A stretch of DNA of 63,045 nt from the NCBI RefSeq assembly GCF_005886875.1, contig NZ_PNBY01000030.1:1-63045 (forward strand), in the 5' to 3' direction. This document shows positions 16,618 through 25,711 of this stretch, one piece after another. How positions within the stretch are numbered: the first letter of the stretch is position 1; each line of letters opens with the position of its first letter. Below the pieces are notes generated by a model, which saw only the letters and a program-made list of their open reading frames with translations, searched no databases and was not told the DNA's origin. The position numbers and the translations under genes are program-made. The stretch comes from Pseudoalteromonas aurantia. GTDB taxonomy: Bacteria; Pseudomonadota; Gammaproteobacteria; Enterobacterales; Alteromonadaceae.

Positions 16618-17291
16618 GTTGTATGTATGACTTTTTAATCGATTAAACGTGTGAGTGAGTATAGCTGGCTAGTATACATTTTGTGCGCCTCTTGAGTCTA
16701 AAAAAAGAACGTGGTTGATAAGGTCAATTTAAATCAAAGGATCTAAGGTGGATCGTCTTTTTAAAGGCAATGAGTACCAATCTTAGAGAACGCTCTCACT
16801 GGTAACATTTGCGTGAATTACCAGCTTGATTGTTAAGTTGCTCATTATGTGATCCGGTTTTGTTGCCGGTGTGTTTATTTAATGTTTTTAGGTGTTTTTT
16901 ATGTTGCTGAGTGTGTTTTATGTTTCCATGTTGGGTGTTTTTTTTCGTTTGCTAACAAGTTATTTCTTTAGGGTTTGTTACTGATATTCTTATGTTTTTT
17001 GAGTCTTATAAGTTAGTTATTACACAATGATCTATCTATGGGCGGTAAAGATCTTTAAATTTTGTATATATGCTAGGCGCTTTGCGTATGAAATACGTAC
17101 CATGCTTGCACGTTTATCGTACTCTGTGACGTAACGTCGGTGTGCTTTGTCTAGTGATGGGGCTTAGCTTCTATAGGGAATAAAATGTAGGCTGTGCCTT
17201 GATGTGTATCAAGGCCTTTTAAGGCGCAAAAAAAGCGAATGAGTCCCCCAGTTGTAAGGTCAATTTTAGGCGGGAATGATTTGCATCAGTA
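16618..17291. other. Long non-coding region upstream of a decayed gene
   Basis: About 670 bases with no credible gene. It has a LacI-type operator-like palindrome at 16786-16797 and a striking T-rich tract with repeated GTTTT/GTGTTTT motifs at about 16860-17010. It then leads into the frameshifted gene starting at 17292. The length and the operator suggest the old promoter and leader of an inducible secreted-enzyme gene, now inactive. No RNA gene is recognised. Confidence 0.45.
16786..16797. promoter_or_regulatory. LacI-family operator-like palindrome
   Basis: GAGAACGCTCTC is a near-palindrome (10 of 12 positions symmetric) with the central CG typical of LacI-family sugar-repressor operators. 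No LacI-type gene lies in the window. It is 500 bases upstream of the decayed gene at 17292 and 3 kb from the GH97 gene. Confidence 0.3.
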
Positions 17292-17838
17292 GTGGGCTGC
17301 AACACGATTACTGAGCGCTATCAGCAAGCAATAACACAAATAAAAGAGGCCGTAAAAGAGTCACGCTTGCCATGTTGGTTGCAAAACCCAGTGTCACAAG
17401 AAAGAACTGGGTTTATAGGCACAAATCCTGTACTCGATCTGTATGGTCAACAAGCCATCAAAGCAAGTCGCAAAGTCGCATTAAATAAGCTTGCTCAGCA
17501 TTACTCACTGAGCAGGATGTACGTAATATTACCAATCAAGATACCGCTGAAATGATGCTCGACAGTGATCGCGCGATGACATTTTTACCAGCGCACGTAA
17601 TTGATGTTGTGATTTATAGTTATGTGTTTGATGGCGCTGTAATACTTCAACATATTGTAGTTTTAGCGAAGATGGCCGTTATGGCAAAGATTTCATTTCA
17701 GACGCAACTGCATGTGTAACACGTGTGCTTTATCAGGATGGCACCTGGGAAAGTAATAACTATTGCGCAACAGGTATCTATGATAAACGATATAACGATT
17801 TTCCGTTCAATAGCAGCGCTCCAGCAGTTCAACAATAA
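17292..17838 (+). pseudogene. Frameshifted gene of unknown function
   Basis: A coding sequence can be followed through three frames. The first runs from the GTG at 17292 to about 17504. The second frame (LLTEQDVRNITNQDT onward) runs to about 17640. The third (NTSTYCSFSEDGRYG and GTWESNNYCATGIYD) runs to the TAA at 17836-17838. At least two frameshifts are therefore needed, and the original protein of roughly 180 or more residues is broken. The last part has four cysteines and looks like a secreted, disulfide-bonded domain; the first part is helical. I do not recognise the family. A strong hairpin terminator follows immediately, as expected for a once-real gene. GH97 lies next to it in the opposite direction. 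Confidence 0.55.
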
Positions 17839-17856
17839 CGCGTTAGCATAACTAGG

Positions 17857-17892
17857 TTGTCAGTTTAACTTAGTCGTTAAACTGACAATTTT
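17857..17892. terminator. Terminator hairpin between convergent genes
   Basis: A perfect 13-bp inverted repeat (TTGTCAGTTTAAC at 17857-17869, complement at 17876-17888, 6-nt loop) is followed by TTTTGATATTT on the + strand. It ends the decayed + strand gene and probably also the minus-strand GH97 transcript. Confidence 0.75.
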
Positions 17893-17915
17893 GATATTTC
17901 TATATTCTCCAATGA

Positions 17916-19958
17916 TTACAGCGCTTTAAAACGGATGGCAGTGCCGCCACTTGATGCAAACTTCAAAGTCAGTGAATCAGTTGCTTTCACTCTTTTTTTA
18001 CTAATGTGTATGTCGTATGGATTATTTTTCCATTCCGCTTTTTCGCCATCTTGATAGATATGGGCTTCGTATTCTGTGTGTTTATCCAAAAAATCTAACT
18101 TAATTTTGGTTACTCGAGGGTGCTCATCCGTGATAGCACCGAGGTACCAATCTTTTCCAGCGTACTTCCCGCGTTGTCGTTCTTGACGAGCAAATACGAT
18201 GTAATCCCCCACTTCACCTGCTAATGCGATGCTTTGTTCCCAGTCTGTTGGCACATCTTGAATAAATTGAAAGGCATCTGGTTTGGCGAGGTAATTCTCA
18301 GGTAGATCAGCAGCCATTTGAATAGGACTGTATAAGACAACGTACAAAGCGAGTTGTTTGGCGAGCGTGGTTTGTGGACGGTTTGTGTTATCGCCCAAAC
18401 CATTAAAGCTCATATCGAAGATGCCAGGGGTAAAATCCATTGGCCCTGCTAGCATACGTGTATAAGGTAGTAATGTGGTGTGCTCAGGAGGGTTAGGTGG
18501 TGTGCCCCATGCGTTAAATTCTTGTCCGCGTGCACCTTCGCGGGAAAGCCAGTTTGGGTAGGTGCGCCTTAATCCTGTGTCTTTAATGGGCTCATGGGTA
18601 TTGATACTGAGTTTATATTTCGCTGCAAGTATCACATTATCTAAGTATTCGTTGACCATGAATTGCCCATCATGCCATTCAAAGCGGGCATGACCTCGCT
18701 CATCAATGCGCTTGATGTTACCACCATCGGCGACATATCCTGTTTTGACTTGTGATACACCGGCTTGTTGATAAAGCGTAAAAGCGTCTTTCATTTGCGT
18801 GCGATAATTACTGACATTCCCTGATGTTTCATGATGACCAATGAGTTGTGCACCTACTTTTTTGCTGTGCTGACTAATCGCGTCTATATCAAAATCAGGG
18901 TAACTCTCAACAAAATTAAAAACATCGCCATTGAAAAACCAGTCTCCATCCCACCCTGTATTCCATCCTTCAACAAGCACCCCATCAAAGCCATATTGCG
19001 CAGCAAAGTTAAGATATTCCTTGGTGTTTTTAGTGGTAGCACCATGTTTTTCACCACTGCTCCAGGTGTGCGTTCCAATGTGCATGCCCCACCATATTCC
19101 TAAATATTTGCCCGGTTTTACCCAAGATACGTCACCCAGCTTATTGGGCTCGTTCAAATTGAGTATTAAGTGTGAATTGAGTAAATCGGTGGCATGCTCA
19201 CCAATCTGAATCGTACGCCAAGGGGTGTTAAAGGTGCCGTTTGTTTTCACTGCAATACCATCTGACCAAGGGGTTAAGTCGGCAATGAAGGTACCTGGTC
19301 GACGTTGATTTAGTGTCATGGCTGCGTAGTCTATCAGTGCCGCTTCGTGAATACTGATGTGTACACCCGCTGCATTTTTTAAAGTGAAAGGGGTGTGCAC
19401 ATGCATTGCATCATGCAGCGCAGTGGTGTTGTAGGTATATTCGTATCGATTCCAACCTCGTGCGGGGATCCACCACGCGGTGCTTTTGTCACCATTAGCA
19501 AAGGCAAACTCTGTAAGCTCTCGAGTAATATTAAGGGCATGAGGCTTATTGAGTTCATATCTAAACCCAAGGCCGTCATTAAATACTTTGACATGTAATT
19601 TATAAGCCGTGGCGTCAGTGTCTTTGTCGACGAATGAGAGGGTTAACTCGTTATGGTGATCCGTGATCAACCGTGTTTCACCCCAAGGTTGCTGCCACTG
19701 AGCATGGTGAGAGACAGTATGTACTTGGGAAGAAGTGAGGTTATTACGCATGGCAGGATGACGTAGAAAATCAAACCCTAACTTTGAGTTATCAATGATG
19801 AGCTGATCTTTAAATCGGACTTGATACGTTGGTTGCCCGTTATCATCATTGACAGTGACTGTAATTGCTTTATTCGGTGAACAGACCGAGTGACTGGCAG
19901 TAAATGCGAGTGATGAAAACAAGGTGATACCCACTGACATTAGGATGCGTAAGTACAT
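17916..19958 (-). CDS. Glycoside hydrolase family 97, inverting alpha-glucosidase type
   Basis: Secreted or periplasmic GH97 enzyme of about 680 aa that releases glucose from alpha-glucosides. The N-terminal beta-sandwich (to about residue 300) leads into a TIM barrel starting near KPGKYLGIWWGMHIG, then a C-terminal beta domain. Counted from the longest frame (20000), Glu391 (HHETSGN), Glu470 (NTHEPIK), Glu488 and Glu494 (SREGARGQEF) match the Glu439/508/526/532 set of Bacteroides SusB, so an inverting alpha-glucoside hydrolase is expected rather than the retaining alpha-galactosidase type. Start: the ATG at 19958 has AAGG five bases upstream and directly opens a signal peptide (MYLRILMSVGITLFSSLAFTA); ATGs at 20000 and 19979 lack a ribosome-binding site. 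The gene is monocistronic, with no sus-type transporter genes nearby. Confidence 0.9.
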   Translation of the reverse strand: MYLRILMSVGITLFSSLAFTASHSVCSPNKAITVTVNDDNGQPTYQVRFKDQLIIDNSKLGFDFLRHPAMRNNLTSSQVHTVSHHAQWQQPWGETRLITDHHNELTLSFVDKDTDATAYKLHVKVFNDGLGFRYELNKPHALNITRELTEFAFANGDKSTAWWIPARGWNRYEYTYNTTALHDAMHVHTPFTLKNAAGVHISIHEAALIDYAAMTLNQRRPGTFIADLTPWSDGIAVKTNGTFNTPWRTIQIGEHATDLLNSHLILNLNEPNKLGDVSWVKPGKYLGIWWGMHIGTHTWSSGEKHGATTKNTKEYLNFAAQYGFDGVLVEGWNTGWDGDWFFNGDVFNFVESYPDFDIDAISQHSKKVGAQLIGHHETSGNVSNYRTQMKDAFTLYQQAGVSQVKTGYVADGGNIKRIDERGHARFEWHDGQFMVNEYLDNVILAAKYKLSINTHEPIKDTGLRRTYPNWLSREGARGQEFNAWGTPPNPPEHTTLLPYTRMLAGPMDFTPGIFDMSFNGLGDNTNRPQTTLAKQLALYVVLYSPIQMAADLPENYLAKPDAFQFIQDVPTDWEQSIALAGEVGDYIVFARQERQRGKYAGKDWYLGAITDEHPRVTKIKLDFLDKHTEYEAHIYQDGEKAEWKNNPYDIHISKKRVKATDSLTLKFASSGGTAIRFKAL

Positions 19959-20064
19959 AACTGCCTTTTTAATAATCATTTTACGAGTAAGGCTAAGCAT
20001 ACGTTGCTAGAAATAGTGGGTGAATAGGCTGCATACGTATTCATGGTGAATGATTAATTTGGTT

Positions 20065-20074
20065 AGACCGGTCT
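20065..20074. promoter_or_regulatory. Perfect palindrome between divergent genes
   Basis: AGACCGGTCT is a perfect 10-bp palindrome in the 200-base region between the divergent GH97 and cupredoxin genes. Its position near both promoters suggests an operator for an unidentified dimeric regulator. A single short palindrome could arise by chance. Confidence 0.3.
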
Positions 20075-20160
20075 GTTTATATCTCTGTAAAAATGCGAGT
20101 TTTTGAGTCGATAATCTATACTGAAAAACATACGGTTTAACATAGTATGATTGGTAAAAA

Positions 20161-20796
20161 ATGAAAAAAGTTATAGGGTTAGCATGCTTTTTTGGGTTTT
20201 CTTGTCAAGCCTTGGAAGTAACGGTGAAGGATACATTGGGTCAGCCGTTGGCAGGTGCCGCTGTTTGGTTAGAAGGAGGTTTATGGTCCGTAGAACCTTC
20301 ATCACTATTAAAAAAATATAATATGGGGCAAAAAGATCGTAATTTCATACCGCATGTGTTGATCATACCTCAAGAGGCACAGGTTGAGTTTCCTAACTTT
20401 GATTCTATTTTACATCATGTGTACTCATTTTCTGAGCCAAAAGCGTTTGAATTAAAGCTATACCGCGATAAACCACAAGCTCCTATTAAGTTTACACAAT
20501 CCGGGGTGGTTGAATTAGGGTGTAATATTCATGACTGGATGTTGGGTTATATATTGGTAGTTAATTCGGGCGTGTATGGATTAACGGATAAACAAGGCAA
20601 GATTGATTTACCATTAAACCCTGAGCAACTAGGCAGTGTAAACTTACATGTATGGCATGAGCGATTTGAGGATTTGGATAAACCAGAATCACAGGTACTG
20701 ACAATTAAAGATGTGTCACAAAAAGTACAGTACCAGTTAAAGCAGCCTTTGCTTGAAAAGTTCGACTTTTTAACGGACGAAACAGATGGATATTAA
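20161..20796 (+). CDS. Periplasmic cupredoxin-like protein (methylamine-utilisation type)
   Basis: 211 aa with a short signal peptide (cleavage after about residue 17, SCQA). The body is a cupredoxin-like beta-sandwich. The typical family pattern is present: FIPHVLIIPQ near residue 61, FPNFDSILHHVYSF near residue 80 with candidate copper His, and GCNIHDWM near residue 123 with candidate Cys, His and Met ligands. Proteins of this group are often annotated as methylamine utilisation proteins, although no mau gene is present here. The gene overlaps the outer-membrane protein gene by 11 bases, so the two are translated together. In relatives this pair often precedes a sensor protein, which is missing here. 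Function unknown; copper binding is inferred from the residues. Confidence 0.75.
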   Translation: MKKVIGLACFFGFSCQALEVTVKDTLGQPLAGAAVWLEGGLWSVEPSSLLKKYNMGQKDRNFIPHVLIIPQEAQVEFPNFDSILHHVYSFSEPKAFELKLYRDKPQAPIKFTQSGVVELGCNIHDWMLGYILVVNSGVYGLTDKQGKIDLPLNPEQLGSVNLHVWHERFEDLDKPESQVLTIKDVSQKVQYQLKQPLLEKFDFLTDETDGY

Positions 20797-22021
20797 AAAT
20801 GGCAAGATATGGGCTCTGTACTTATTGCCATGGCTAGCATATCAAGCGAGTGCGTTTGAAGGGCAATTACATGGTACGGTAGAGATCAGTGCCCATGAAC
20901 GTGGTGAGCAAACATCATGGACATCTGGTGGTTGGGGTATGAGCCGGTTTGGTAAACACAGTGATGGACTGAACGTGTCTAGGGCGACCCTTGAAGGGAG
21001 GCTTGATTTAAGCTCAGCTTGGTCGGGCCATGCTGTAGCGCAATATGTTCCTGATCCGAGTCATAAGTTGGGTTTTACAGAGGCATATTTAAGTTATCAA
21101 CCTTTGGCAAAACGATATCAGTTTCGTTCTCGTATTGGTGCCTTTTACCCGCGTATGTCATTAGAGAATCCAGCGCTTGCTTGGTCATCTCCATACACCT
21201 ACCAGTACTCAGCACTTAACGCATGGATTGGGGAAGAAGTTCGCACGTTTGGTGCAGAATTTGAGTTAAAACGCCCTGCGAGACGATTTCGTAGCAAATA
21301 TGATATGAGTTTTTTAGGGGCCATATATAAGGGAAATGATCCGGCTGGGACCTTACTTGCGTGGCGAGGTTTTGCGCCTCATGATAGGCAATCAGTGATC
21401 AATGAGCGTATACAATTTGCGCCATTATACGCATTAAGGGCACCCCAATTAGCGCAGCAAGGGCAATTTGTAGAGCCGTTTAGTGAAGTGGATGGACGCT
21501 TTGGTTATTATGTAGGAACACATGTTGAATACTTAAAAAAGCATACGCTAAGGTTATATTGGTATGATAACAACGGTGATCCCTCAGTACTTAACCAAAA
21601 AACACGGCAATATGCATGGGATACGAAGTTCTGGAATATTGCGTGGCGGAGTAAATTGTCGAGGCAAACGCAATTCATTATGCAAGCGATGTTTGGCAAT
21701 ACTGCAATGGGCGAGCGTCGCGGCGTAGACAATGATTTTAATAGCTGGTTTGTGATGTTCAGCCATACTTGGCAGCGTTATCGGATCAGCGCGCGTGTAG
21801 AGCACTCTAAAGTGATAGACAAAGATATTTGGCAATTTGATCCAAATGCCAGTCAGACGAACTCTGTAACTGTTAATCTAAAGAAACAGCTTTCTGCTCA
21901 TTGGCAAGTCGGCGCAGAATGGCAATATCTAGATACACAGGCATCGTTTAGACCTCCTGTAGGTCGAGATGAAAATGCGTACGAAAACCTCTGGCGGCTC
22001 ACGGCTAAATACCAATTCTAG
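20786..22021 (+). CDS. Outer-membrane beta-barrel protein, partner of cupredoxin
   Basis: 411 aa with a signal peptide cleaved near YQASA (about residue 23). The sequence alternates polar and hydrophobic residues, is rich in Tyr, Trp, Arg and Gly, and ends in Phe, the usual C-terminal signature of barrel insertion. Strand pairs such as TLRLYWYDNNGDPS and YRISARVEHSKV are porin-like. No pore specificity can be read. It starts inside the end of the cupredoxin gene (11-base overlap), which implies a shared function, perhaps at the outer membrane in metal or redox sensing. No convincing terminator follows. Confidence 0.75.
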   Translation: MDIKNGKIWALYLLPWLAYQASAFEGQLHGTVEISAHERGEQTSWTSGGWGMSRFGKHSDGLNVSRATLEGRLDLSSAWSGHAVAQYVPDPSHKLGFTEAYLSYQPLAKRYQFRSRIGAFYPRMSLENPALAWSSPYTYQYSALNAWIGEEVRTFGAEFELKRPARRFRSKYDMSFLGAIYKGNDPAGTLLAWRGFAPHDRQSVINERIQFAPLYALRAPQLAQQGQFVEPFSEVDGRFGYYVGTHVEYLKKHTLRLYWYDNNGDPSVLNQKTRQYAWDTKFWNIAWRSKLSRQTQFIMQAMFGNTAMGERRGVDNDFNSWFVMFSHTWQRYRISARVEHSKVIDKDIWQFDPNASQTNSVTVNLKKQLSAHWQVGAEWQYLDTQASFRPPVGRDENAYENLWRLTAKYQF

Positions 22022-22086
22022 AGTAATCAATGATCAATCTTAGCCGTACTTAGGAAATGACGTCGATTGATCATATATTGCTCATT

Positions 22087-23523
22087 TTAATCACATAACC
22101 TATTTAAGCCATTGAGCGCAGCAACCCGGTATGCTTCTGCCATGGTTGGGTAGTTAAATGTGGTATTAACGAAGTACTCTACGTTATTTCCGGGCCCTTT
22201 TTGTTCCATAATGGCTTGACCAATGTGAACAATTTCAGAGGCTCGTTCACCAAAGCAGTGTACACCGAGTAGCTCTTTTGTTACTGCGTGAAACAGCAGT
22301 TTTAAACTGCCAACTTCAGTGCCCGTAATTTGTGCCCGGGCGAGATGTTTGAATTGTGCACGGCCAACTTCATAGGGAATTTTTGCTGCGGTTAATTCTT
22401 GCTCTGTTTTACCTACAGAACTCATTTCGGGAATCGTATAAATGCCAGCGGGTATATCAATAATGAGTTTATCAGCGCTATCGCCTTGCACAATCGCATC
22501 TGCGGCAATGCGGCCCTGATCAAATGCAGCACTGGCTAGGCTTGGATACCCTATTACGTCACCTACAGCATAGACGTTATCGAGTTCAGTTTGGTAATTT
22601 TCATTGACTTTAAGTTGACCTCGACCATCCGCTTTTAAACCAACAGCAGCAAGATTTAGGCCATTGGTGTTACCTGTTCTGCCGTTGGCAAACAAGATAC
22701 AATCTGCTTTTACACGTTTGCCTGATTGAAGATGTAAGATAACGCCTTCTTCGCTGCCTTCTACTTTAGAAAACTCTTCGTTGTGCCTGATCACAATACC
22801 ACTGTTCCAAAAGTGATAGCTTAATGCATCAGATATTTCCGCATCCATAAAAGCGAGTAATCGATCTCGGGTATTAATTAAATCTACTTTGGCGCCAAGC
22901 CCTTTAAAGATTGACGCATATTCACAGCCAATTACCCCTGCACCATAAATAATGACCCGTTGAGGGTTATGTTTAAGGCTTAAAATAGTATCACTGTCAT
23001 ACACTCGAGGGTGACTGAAATCAACCTCTGGGGGACGATAGGGGCGAGAGCCAGTTGCAATAACGATGGTGTGTGCGGTGAGTAATTCTTGGGAGCCATC
23101 TTCATGTTGAACTTTGATGGTATGGGCATCGACAAAACTGGCATCACCTTGGTATAGGTGAATACGGTTGCGATCGTAAAAGCTACTGCGTAAATTCGAC
23201 TGCTTAGAGATAACCGCACTGGCGTGATTCAAAATATCTTGAAATGTATGACGTTGAGGTTTTCCGGTAAAGCGATATAGCGGGTTGGCTTTGTATTCGA
23301 TAAGCCGGCTAACTGAGTGACGCAATGCTTTGGAAGGAATGGTACCCCAATGTACACAGCCACCACCAACTGCTCGTTGACGCTCAATCACTGCGACGCG
23401 CTTTTGACTCTTTGACAAGTTCATTGCTGCGCCTTCACCACCTGGGCCAGTCCCAATGATAATTGCATCATATTGATAATTTGGTGCTTGTGGGGTTTCA
23501 GGGGTTTGTTTTGGTTTAGTCAC
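22087..23523 (-). CDS. sthA: Soluble pyridine nucleotide transhydrogenase
   Basis: Cytoplasmic FAD enzyme that transfers hydride between NADPH and NAD+. 478 aa, with the FAD-binding [11 protein letters not shown] near residue 23, then [16 protein letters not shown] near residue 52, where the family keeps only one Cys instead of the redox disulfide of lipoamide dehydrogenases. The NAD(P)-binding [11 protein letters not shown] lies near 192, the second FAD motif [16 protein letters not shown] near 314, and a dimerisation domain to the end. The start is a GTG at 23521-23523 with GAGGAG upstream. A perfect 10-bp hairpin (23521-23557) includes this start codon. It is 42 bases downstream of the desaturase gene in the same direction, so both are probably in one operon under FabR. 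Confidence 0.95.
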   Translation of the reverse strand: MTKPKQTPETPQAPNYQYDAIIIGTGPGGEGAAMNLSKSQKRVAVIERQRAVGGGCVHWGTIPSKALRHSVSRLIEYKANPLYRFTGKPQRHTFQDILNHASAVISKQSNLRSSFYDRNRIHLYQGDASFVDAHTIKVQHEDGSQELLTAHTIVIATGSRPYRPPEVDFSHPRVYDSDTILSLKHNPQRVIIYGAGVIGCEYASIFKGLGAKVDLINTRDRLLAFMDAEISDALSYHFWNSGIVIRHNEEFSKVEGSEEGVILHLQSGKRVKADCILFANGRTGNTNGLNLAAVGLKADGRGQLKVNENYQTELDNVYAVGDVIGYPSLASAAFDQGRIAADAIVQGDSADKLIIDIPAGIYTIPEMSSVGKTEQELTAAKIPYEVGRAQFKHLARAQITGTEVGSLKLLFHAVTKELLGVHCFGERASEIVHIGQAIMEQKGPGNNVEYFVNTTFNYPTMAEAYRVAALNGLNRLCD

Positions 23524-23557
23524 AGCCTCTCCTCAATCTGTCTCTTAAGAGGCTGTG
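23521..23557 (-). promoter_or_regulatory. Hairpin masking the sthA start codon
   Basis: A perfect 10-bp inverted repeat (23521-23530 and 23548-23557, 17-nt loop) spans the gap between the desaturase stop and sthA. On the minus-strand RNA the 3' arm contains the GTG start codon and part of the ribosome-binding region. No U-tract follows, so translational control is more likely than termination. Confidence 0.5.
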
Positions 23558-23565
23558 AAATTTAG

Positions 23566-24702
23566 TTATAGACTAAATGACGGTTTTAACAGCCTCGCGT
23601 TTAATGCCAACCATGCTTGTTTTTGCTCGTGCCAAGCAGCTTCTAATTCTTGGTACTGTTTTGCGAGTGTTGATTTATCACACTGTTCGCGCATGGAATC
23701 TTTTTTTGCTTCTAATAATTCTTTTTGCACAGAGCAAAATGTTTGGAGCTTTTTTATAAGCAATTCATACTCTTGTTGTAACAATGTAAGCTTATCTTGC
23801 GCTAAAGGCAATTTTGCTAAGCGAACTTTGGTTTTAATGAGCAAGGTTTCTGCTTTGGCTTTTTCAATACGCTCTACAGGCGTACGTTTAAGTTTATACG
23901 CTAAACCCAAAGCTGCCATGGCGCGGATCATCCATTTGGTGGGATCGTAATGATACCAGCGGATGCCATTGCGATAATCACTAGCAAAAATATGATGGAA
24001 GTTATGATACCCTTCACCATAAGTAAAAAGCGCTAAAAAGCCATTATCGCGCGCGGTGTTTTTTTCTGTGTAAGGGCGAGAGCCCCAAATATGCGCTAAT
24101 GAATTAATGAAAAAAGTGAAATGTTGGCTCAATACTAATCTCAGTAAACCAGCGAGTAGCATCATGGCAATGACATCATCCACTAATAGGCCAAGTAGTA
24201 AGGGAATGCCAATATTGGTTGCTAGCACGAGTTTTAGGTAGTGGCGGTGCTGGAACATCACGATCTTGTTGCGCTGTAAATCTCGGGCATTACTGTAGTC
24301 ACCATAGTTTTCGCCCTGATGGTCTCGTAACATCCAACCAATATGGCTATACCAAAAGCCATTTGTTGCAGCATAGGGGTCTTTAACTGGATCGTCGACT
24401 TGACCGTGATGAACTCGGTGGTCGCTACTCCAATGCAAGGCACTATTTTGTAATGCAAATGCTCCACCAATGGCGAATACCCACTGCACAGCAGGGTGTG
24501 TATCATAGGCTTTATGGGCCCACAAGCGGTGATAACCAGCAGTAATTGATAATCCTGCATAGAACATACAAGCTGTGAATACAGCCCAATGTGTAGCAGT
24601 ATAGCCATATTCATAGCCATACCAGGGCACTAATGTGATGGCTGCCAGAAAAGTCAGGCTAAAGAACAGCAAATTTGTCCAAATAATCGGCGGTTTTTTC
24701 AT
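23566..24702 (-). CDS. Delta-9 acyl-CoA type fatty-acid desaturase
   Basis: 378-aa membrane di-iron desaturase that introduces a double bond into saturated acyl chains. All three histidine boxes are present: HRLWAH near residue 58, HRVHH near 96, and HNFHH near 233, with four hydrophobic segments around them. Residues about 270-378 form an extra charged, helical, probably coiled-coil tail that is longer than in typical bacterial desaturases. An 18-bp FabR-type operator lies 13 bases upstream of the start, and fabR itself is divergent, so the gene should be repressed when unsaturated acyl chains are plentiful. sthA follows 42 bases later and may share the transcript. Confidence 0.93.
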   Translation of the reverse strand: MKKPPIIWTNLLFFSLTFLAAITLVPWYGYEYGYTATHWAVFTACMFYAGLSITAGYHRLWAHKAYDTHPAVQWVFAIGGAFALQNSALHWSSDHRVHHGQVDDPVKDPYAATNGFWYSHIGWMLRDHQGENYGDYSNARDLQRNKIVMFQHRHYLKLVLATNIGIPLLLGLLVDDVIAMMLLAGLLRLVLSQHFTFFINSLAHIWGSRPYTEKNTARDNGFLALFTYGEGYHNFHHIFASDYRNGIRWYHYDPTKWMIRAMAALGLAYKLKRTPVERIEKAKAETLLIKTKVRLAKLPLAQDKLTLLQQEYELLIKKLQTFCSVQKELLEAKKDSMREQCDKSTLAKQYQELEAAWHEQKQAWLALNARLLKPSFSL

Positions 24703-24714
24703 TGTTTAAATCTC

Positions 24715-24732
24715 AGCGTACACTTGTACGCT
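24715..24732. promoter_or_regulatory. FabR operator
   Basis: AGCGTACACTTGTACGCT is a perfect inverted repeat with 8-bp arms and a 2-bp centre. It matches the known FabR-binding pattern upstream of fabA and fabB in E. coli. It lies between the divergent desaturase and fabR genes, so it should control the desaturase and possibly fabR. Confidence 0.88.
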
Positions 24733-24807
24733 AAAATAGTATTTCATTCTGCTGCCGTCAAGTATTAGACTCTACAATGTTTGATCTAATTAAATATGGA
24801 ATGAAAA

Positions 24808-25413
24808 ATGTCAGGTGTTCGTGCACAGCAAAAACAAAAAACTCGACAAGCACTTATTGAAGCCGCTTTTAATCAGTTAAGCGCTGAGCATAGTTTTTCA
24901 AATATAAGCCTACGAGAAGTTGCGCGTGAAGCTGGTATTGCCCCGACTTCTTTTTATCGGCATTTTAAAGATATGAATGAATTGGGATTAACCATGGTTG
25001 ATGAAGCGGGTTTGACGCTACGTCAATTAATGCGACAAGCCAGACGTCGTATTGCCAGTGGGGGAAGTGTGATTAACACTTCAGTGCAGACGTTCATGGA
25101 GTTTATTGATACATCGAGTAACCAATTTCGACTATTACTTCGTGAACGTTCAGGCACATCTAAAGCGTTTCGTGCTGCTGTGGCGCGAGAAATTAAACAC
25201 TTTACTTTAGAGTTAGCGCATTATTTAGAAACTGAGACGCCATGCGATAAACATCACGCCTATATGCAAGCTGAAGCAATGGTTATTCTGGTGTTTAACG
25301 CGGGGGCTGATGCGTTAGATCAAGATAGCCAGCAGTTAGAGGAGCTAACAGAGCGGTTAGTATGGCAACTGCGTTATATTGCGAGGGGATCAGCACATTA
25401 TGGTAGCCATTAA
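24808..25413 (+). CDS. fabR: Unsaturated fatty-acid biosynthesis repressor FabR
   Basis: 201-aa TetR-type repressor. The helix-turn-helix is [25 protein letters not shown] (residues about 36-60), characteristic of FabR, followed by an all-helical acyl-sensing domain. FabR represses unsaturated fatty-acid genes in response to the long-chain acyl pool. The gene faces the desaturase across a canonical FabR operator. In E. coli fabR also neighbours sthA, so the synteny is conserved here with a desaturase inserted between them. GGAAT upstream of the ATG at 24808 is the probable ribosome-binding site. The following 298 bases hold no gene, only the promoter region of the M4 protease. Confidence 0.93.
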   Translation: MSGVRAQQKQKTRQALIEAAFNQLSAEHSFSNISLREVAREAGIAPTSFYRHFKDMNELGLTMVDEAGLTLRQLMRQARRRIASGGSVINTSVQTFMEFIDTSSNQFRLLLRERSGTSKAFRAAVAREIKHFTLELAHYLETETPCDKHHAYMQAEAMVILVFNAGADALDQDSQQLEELTERLVWQLRYIARGSAHYGSH

Positions 25414-25711
25414 CTGTATTTTATTTTACACAGTGTTTTTTAACTCATTGTAATATATATTAAATAATTTCTACTAGTACTTTTTTGGTACGTATTCAAA
25501 CTACCTGAGGCTGATTTTTCTCACTGTAGCGGTGTTAATTTTTTGTTTTAAGCCTAACTCCCTGATATCAATGTGTTGATTGTTTTTTAATCCGATATAA
25601 GACTTTTTTGTTATTCATTTGTTAATTCTGATACCTTACTCTAAATAGAATGTTTACACTTTTTTTACGTAAATTAAAAAGTTCTATAACGGGTATATCG
25701 AGGGAGTCGGA

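Noticed and set aside
17292..17555. Intact 87-residue gene
   Set aside because: The coding signal continues in two other frames to 17838, so it is better explained as a frameshifted gene than as a small intact protein.
22031..22073. Inverted repeat after the beta-barrel gene (TGATCAATC / GATTGATCA)
   Set aside because: The loop is 25 nt and no U-tract follows, so it is not convincing as a terminator.
23555..23950. 131-residue open frame on the + strand inside the desaturase gene
   Set aside because: It lies entirely opposite the coiled-coil tail of the desaturase, has Cys/Ser-rich low-complexity composition, no ribosome-binding site and no family pattern.
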